Assembly: GCF_013003965.1 (NCBI RefSeq)
Contig: NZ_CP053069.1
Span: forward strand, 3,193,419-3,257,418
DNA: 64,000 bases
Direction: 5' to 3'
Source: Usitatibacter rugosus
Lineage (GTDB): Bacteria; Pseudomonadota; Gammaproteobacteria; Burkholderiales; Usitatibacteraceae
Part shown: positions 61,854 to 64,000 of the stretch, in pieces
Numbering within the stretch: the stretch's first letter is position 1
Layout of the letters: each line of letters begins with the position of its first letter
Position numbers and translations under genes: made by a program
The notes under the pieces: generated by a model
The model's database searches: none
Told to the model about the DNA's origin: nothing
What the model saw: the letters and a program-made list of their open reading frames with translations, nothing else

Positions 61854-62582
61854 ATGACGTATTGCATCGGCGTCATGCTCGACGAAGGCATCGTCTTCGC
61901 CTCCGATTCACGCACCAACGCCGGCATCGACGACATCGGCCGGTTCTGCAAGATGACCGTCTTCGAGCGGGCGGGCGAGCGCGTGATCGTGCTGCTCAGC
62001 TCGGGCAGCCTCGCGGGCACGCAGGCCGTGATCGGCGTGCTGAACCGGCGATGCGCGGCCACGGACGGTACGCCCAACCTGTGGAACGCCACCACCATGT
62101 TCGACGTAGCGATGCTGGTGGCCGACGCCATGCGCGACATCGAGCGGCGCGACGGCCAGTACCTCCTCGACAGCGACGTGGAATTCAACGCCTCCTTCAT
62201 CATCGGTGGCCAGCTCCGGGGCGAGGCACCGCGCCTCTTCCGCATCTACGCGGAGGGCAACTTCATCGAGGCCGGCGGCGACACACCGTACTTCCAGACC
62301 GGCGAGACCAAGTACGGCAAGCCCGTCATCGAGCGCGTGGTCACCTGGGCGACGCCGCTCTCCGACGCGACCAAGTGCGTGCTGGTGTCCTTCGACTCGA
62401 CGATGCGCAGCAACCTCTCCGTGGGCATGCCCATCGACCTGCTGTGCTACGAGCGCGACCAGCTCGCGGTCGGCAAGCGTTGCCGCTTCGATGCCGGCGA
62501 TGCCTATTTCACGGCGCTCAGCACCGCCTGGAGCGAAGGCACGCGCCAGGTGTTCCGCGGCCTTCCGGAGCTCGCATGGTGA
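61854..62582 (+). CDS. Anbu-type proteasome-like protease
   Basis: This 242-residue Ntn-hydrolase (proteasome beta-subunit fold) starts MTYCIGVMLDEGIVFASDSR, matching Anbu, with Thr2 as the likely N-terminal nucleophile after Met removal. FNASFIIGG and the SFDSTMRSNLSVG block are typical of the family. Anbu is usually found with genes for a transglutaminase-like protein, an alpha-E protein and an ATP-grasp protein; only the transglutaminase follows here. ATG 61854 is used because Thr2 must follow the start. It overlaps the next gene by 7 nt. Confidence 0.92.
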   Translation: MTYCIGVMLDEGIVFASDSRTNAGIDDIGRFCKMTVFERAGERVIVLLSSGSLAGTQAVIGVLNRRCAATDGTPNLWNATTMFDVAMLVADAMRDIERRDGQYLLDSDVEFNASFIIGGQLRGEAPRLFRIYAEGNFIEAGGDTPYFQTGETKYGKPVIERVVTWATPLSDATKCVLVSFDSTMRSNLSVGMPIDLLCYERDQLAVGKRCRFDAGDAYFTALSTAWSEGTRQVFRGLPELAW

Positions 62583-63409
62583 TCGCCACCCCTGAAAAGC
62601 CGATGCGCATCCGCGCCGGGTTCGAGCTGGTCTACGACTGCCCGCAGCCCACGCCGATGATCTTCAACCTCAACGTGCACTTCTCGCGCATGTCGGACCT
62701 CATCGGCCGCAACGACATCGTCGTCGACCCGTCGGTCCCGATCGACGCGTACCGCGACAGCTTCGGCAACTGGTGCACGCGGATCGTGGCGCCCACCGGC
62801 CTCACGCGCGTCACCTCCGAAGCGCTCGTGAGGGATAGCGGAAATCACGATCCCACCTTCCCCGACGCCGAGCAGCACGCCGTGGCGAACCTGCCGGAGG
62901 AGACACTGCTCTTCCTGCTGGGCAGCCGCTACTGCGAGACGGACCGGCTCTCGGAGATCGCGTGGGGCCTCTTCGGCACCACGCCGCTGGGCTGGGCCCG
63001 CGTGCAGGCGATCTGCGACTACGTCCACCACCACATCAAGTTCGGCTACCACCACGCGCGCATGACGCGCTCCGCCCTCGAGGCGTACCACGACCGCACG
63101 GGTGTGTGCCGCGACTACGCGCACCTCGCCGTGGCGCTGTGCCGCTGCATGAACATCCCGGCGCGCTACTGCACCGGCTACCTCGGCGACATCGGCGTGC
63201 CGGTGGTCGACCCCATGGATTTCTCGGCCTGGTTCGAGGCTTACCTCGGCGGCCGCTGGCATACCTTCGACGCGCGCAACAACGTGCCGCGCATCGGACG
63301 CATCCTGATCGCCCGTGGCCGTGATGCCTCGGACGTCGCGATCAGCAGCACCTTCGGACCCAACGTCCTCACCGGCTTCAAGGTCTGGACCGAACAGGTC
63401 TCCGCATGA
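62576..63409 (+). CDS. Transglutaminase-like family protein
   Basis: This 277-residue protein has an N-terminal bacterial transglutaminase beta-domain and a transglutaminase core. The Cys is in RTGVCRDYAHLAVALCR, the His in GRWHTFDARNN, and the Asp follows in FDARN. It is the usual neighbour of Anbu and may process or cleave its partners. ATG 62576 (or GTG 62579) overlaps anbu by 7 nt; ATG 62603 is a less likely start. No signal peptide. Confidence 0.9.
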   Translation: MVIATPEKPMRIRAGFELVYDCPQPTPMIFNLNVHFSRMSDLIGRNDIVVDPSVPIDAYRDSFGNWCTRIVAPTGLTRVTSEALVRDSGNHDPTFPDAEQHAVANLPEETLLFLLGSRYCETDRLSEIAWGLFGTTPLGWARVQAICDYVHHHIKFGYHHARMTRSALEAYHDRTGVCRDYAHLAVALCRCMNIPARYCTGYLGDIGVPVVDPMDFSAWFEAYLGGRWHTFDARNNVPRIGRILIARGRDASDVAISSTFGPNVLTGFKVWTEQVSA

Positions 63410-63439
63410 ACAAGCAGAAGCCGTAAACCAAGGAATGCC

Positions 63440-64000
63440 ATGAATCGCTTCACCCCCCTGATGCTGGCCCTCACCTTCGCCCTCCCCGCCGCCGCCGAAG
63501 TCGTCCTCTACGAGCACGACAACTTCCAGGGCCGCACGCTGCGCGCCGACAAGGCGATGAAGAACTTCGAGCGCACGGGCTTCAACGACCGCGCGTCGTC
63601 GCTGATCGTCTTCACCGAACGCTGGGAGGTCTGCGAGGACGCGCAGTACGCCGGGCGTTGCGTCGTGCTCCGCCCGGGCCGCTACCCCACGCTGAGCGCC
63701 ATGGGCCTGAACGACCGCCTGTCCTCGGTGCGCAAGGTCGCCACCAACGCGCGCATCGACGACAACCGCTACGCGCCGCAGCCCGTGCCCGTCTACGACA
63801 ACCGCCGCCGCAACAACGAGCGCCTGTACGAAGCCAACGTGACCTCCGTGCGCGCCGTGGTCGGCCCCACCGAGCAGCGCTGCTGGGTCGAGCAGGAACA
63901 GACGAACAACGACCGCAACATTCCGGGCGCCGTCATCGGCGGGATTCTCGGCGGCGTGCTGGGCCACCAGGTCGGCAGCGGACGAGGCAACGACGTGGCG
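63440..64000 (+). CDS. Exported beta/gamma-crystallin-like glycine-zipper protein (3' end outside window)
   Basis: From ATG 63440 (AAGGA site 6 nt upstream) the frame stays open to the window edge (187 codons). It has a signal peptide (MNRFTPLMLALTFALPAAA), then two beta/gamma-crystallin Greek-key repeats (VVLYEHDNFQGRTLRADKA, FNDRASSLIVF; WEVCEDAQYAGRCVVLRPG, LNDRLSSVRKV), a linker rich in Asn/Arg, and a glycine-zipper 2TM-like segment (IPGAVIGGILGGVLGHQVGS) reaching the edge. It is probably an outer-membrane-associated protein. The C-terminus is not visible. Confidence 0.85.
   Translation, partial: MNRFTPLMLALTFALPAAAEVVLYEHDNFQGRTLRADKAMKNFERTGFNDRASSLIVFTERWEVCEDAQYAGRCVVLRPGRYPTLSAMGLNDRLSSVRKVATNARIDDNRYAPQPVPVYDNRRRNNERLYEANVTSVRAVVGPTEQRCWVEQEQTNNDRNIPGAVIGGILGGVLGHQVGSGRGNDVA

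Overview
The window is GC-rich, densely coded chromosomal DNA from a proteobacterium, most likely an environmental betaproteobacterium (Burkholderiales/Nitrosomonadales type). Pointers are an EF-P with Arg32 beside the rhamnosyltransferase gene earP, a DUF2863 protein, a Bug-family tricarboxylate-type receptor, a malonate decarboxylase operon, and the gene style itself: 1-10 nt start/stop overlaps, many GTG starts and few intergenic gaps. No rRNA, tRNA, CRISPR array, prophage or complete insertion sequence was seen.

Layout. 1-5.9 kb holds the 3' end of kup, two META-domain proteins, an SRAP protein (YedK/HMCES family), a DnaQ-exonuclease/GIY-YIG fusion, a LysR regulator, a DUF2237 protein and a DUF2863 protein. 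5.9-8 kb has a cupin/AraC regulator and an esterase. 8-12.6 kb is a phosphoketolase module: acetate kinase and phosphoketolase are divergent and transaldolase is convergent with phosphoketolase. 12.7-15.4 kb carries an ABC-2 exporter and a tartrate/D-malate-type dehydrogenase. 15.6-25.3 kb is one long minus-strand run: a branched-chain-type ABC importer (five subunits), a PhyH dioxygenase, a PEP-mutase/isocitrate-lyase-family enzyme, a zinc alcohol dehydrogenase, a MetX-fold hydrolase and an MFS carrier. It looks like a catabolic cluster of unknown substrate. 25.4-34 kb is malonate use (mdcA-C-D-E-G-B-H with a Bug receptor and a GntR/FCD regulator) plus panB. 34-39.9 kb has a fatty-acid-hydroxylase-type membrane protein, a secreted beta-propeller protein bracketed by inverted repeats, efp, earP and an SDR epimerase. 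40-46.8 kb is a complete RND efflux pump with a divergent TetR repressor and two AcrR-type operators. 46.8-49 kb has a GNAT, a secreted MetX-fold hydrolase and a pair of MITE-like repeats. 49-64 kb is a stress or envelope block: two Crp/Fnr regulators, a 2.8 kilo-residue cyclic beta-1,2-glucan synthase, a histidine kinase, small lipoproteins and membrane proteins, an Anbu proteasome-like protease, a transglutaminase-like protein and a truncated crystallin/glycine-zipper protein.

The most interesting signal is a 16-bp palindrome close to TGTTCGGTACCGAACA. It precedes ackA, xfp, tal, a crp/fnr gene, the glucan synthase, the histidine kinase, a small two-gene operon and a BON lipoprotein gene. 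In five of these the palindrome centre lies 41.5-42.5 bp upstream of the start codon, with a -10-like hexamer between. That is the class-II Crp/Fnr activator geometry on mRNAs that would be leaderless. Together they look like an undescribed Crp/Fnr regulon linking the phosphoketolase-acetate bypass to periplasmic glucan and envelope stress genes. Several families of intergenic inverted repeats also sit at gene 3' ends: GGGTCAG palindromes, an ACAGAGG array, and a repeat/terminator pair around the beta-propeller gene.
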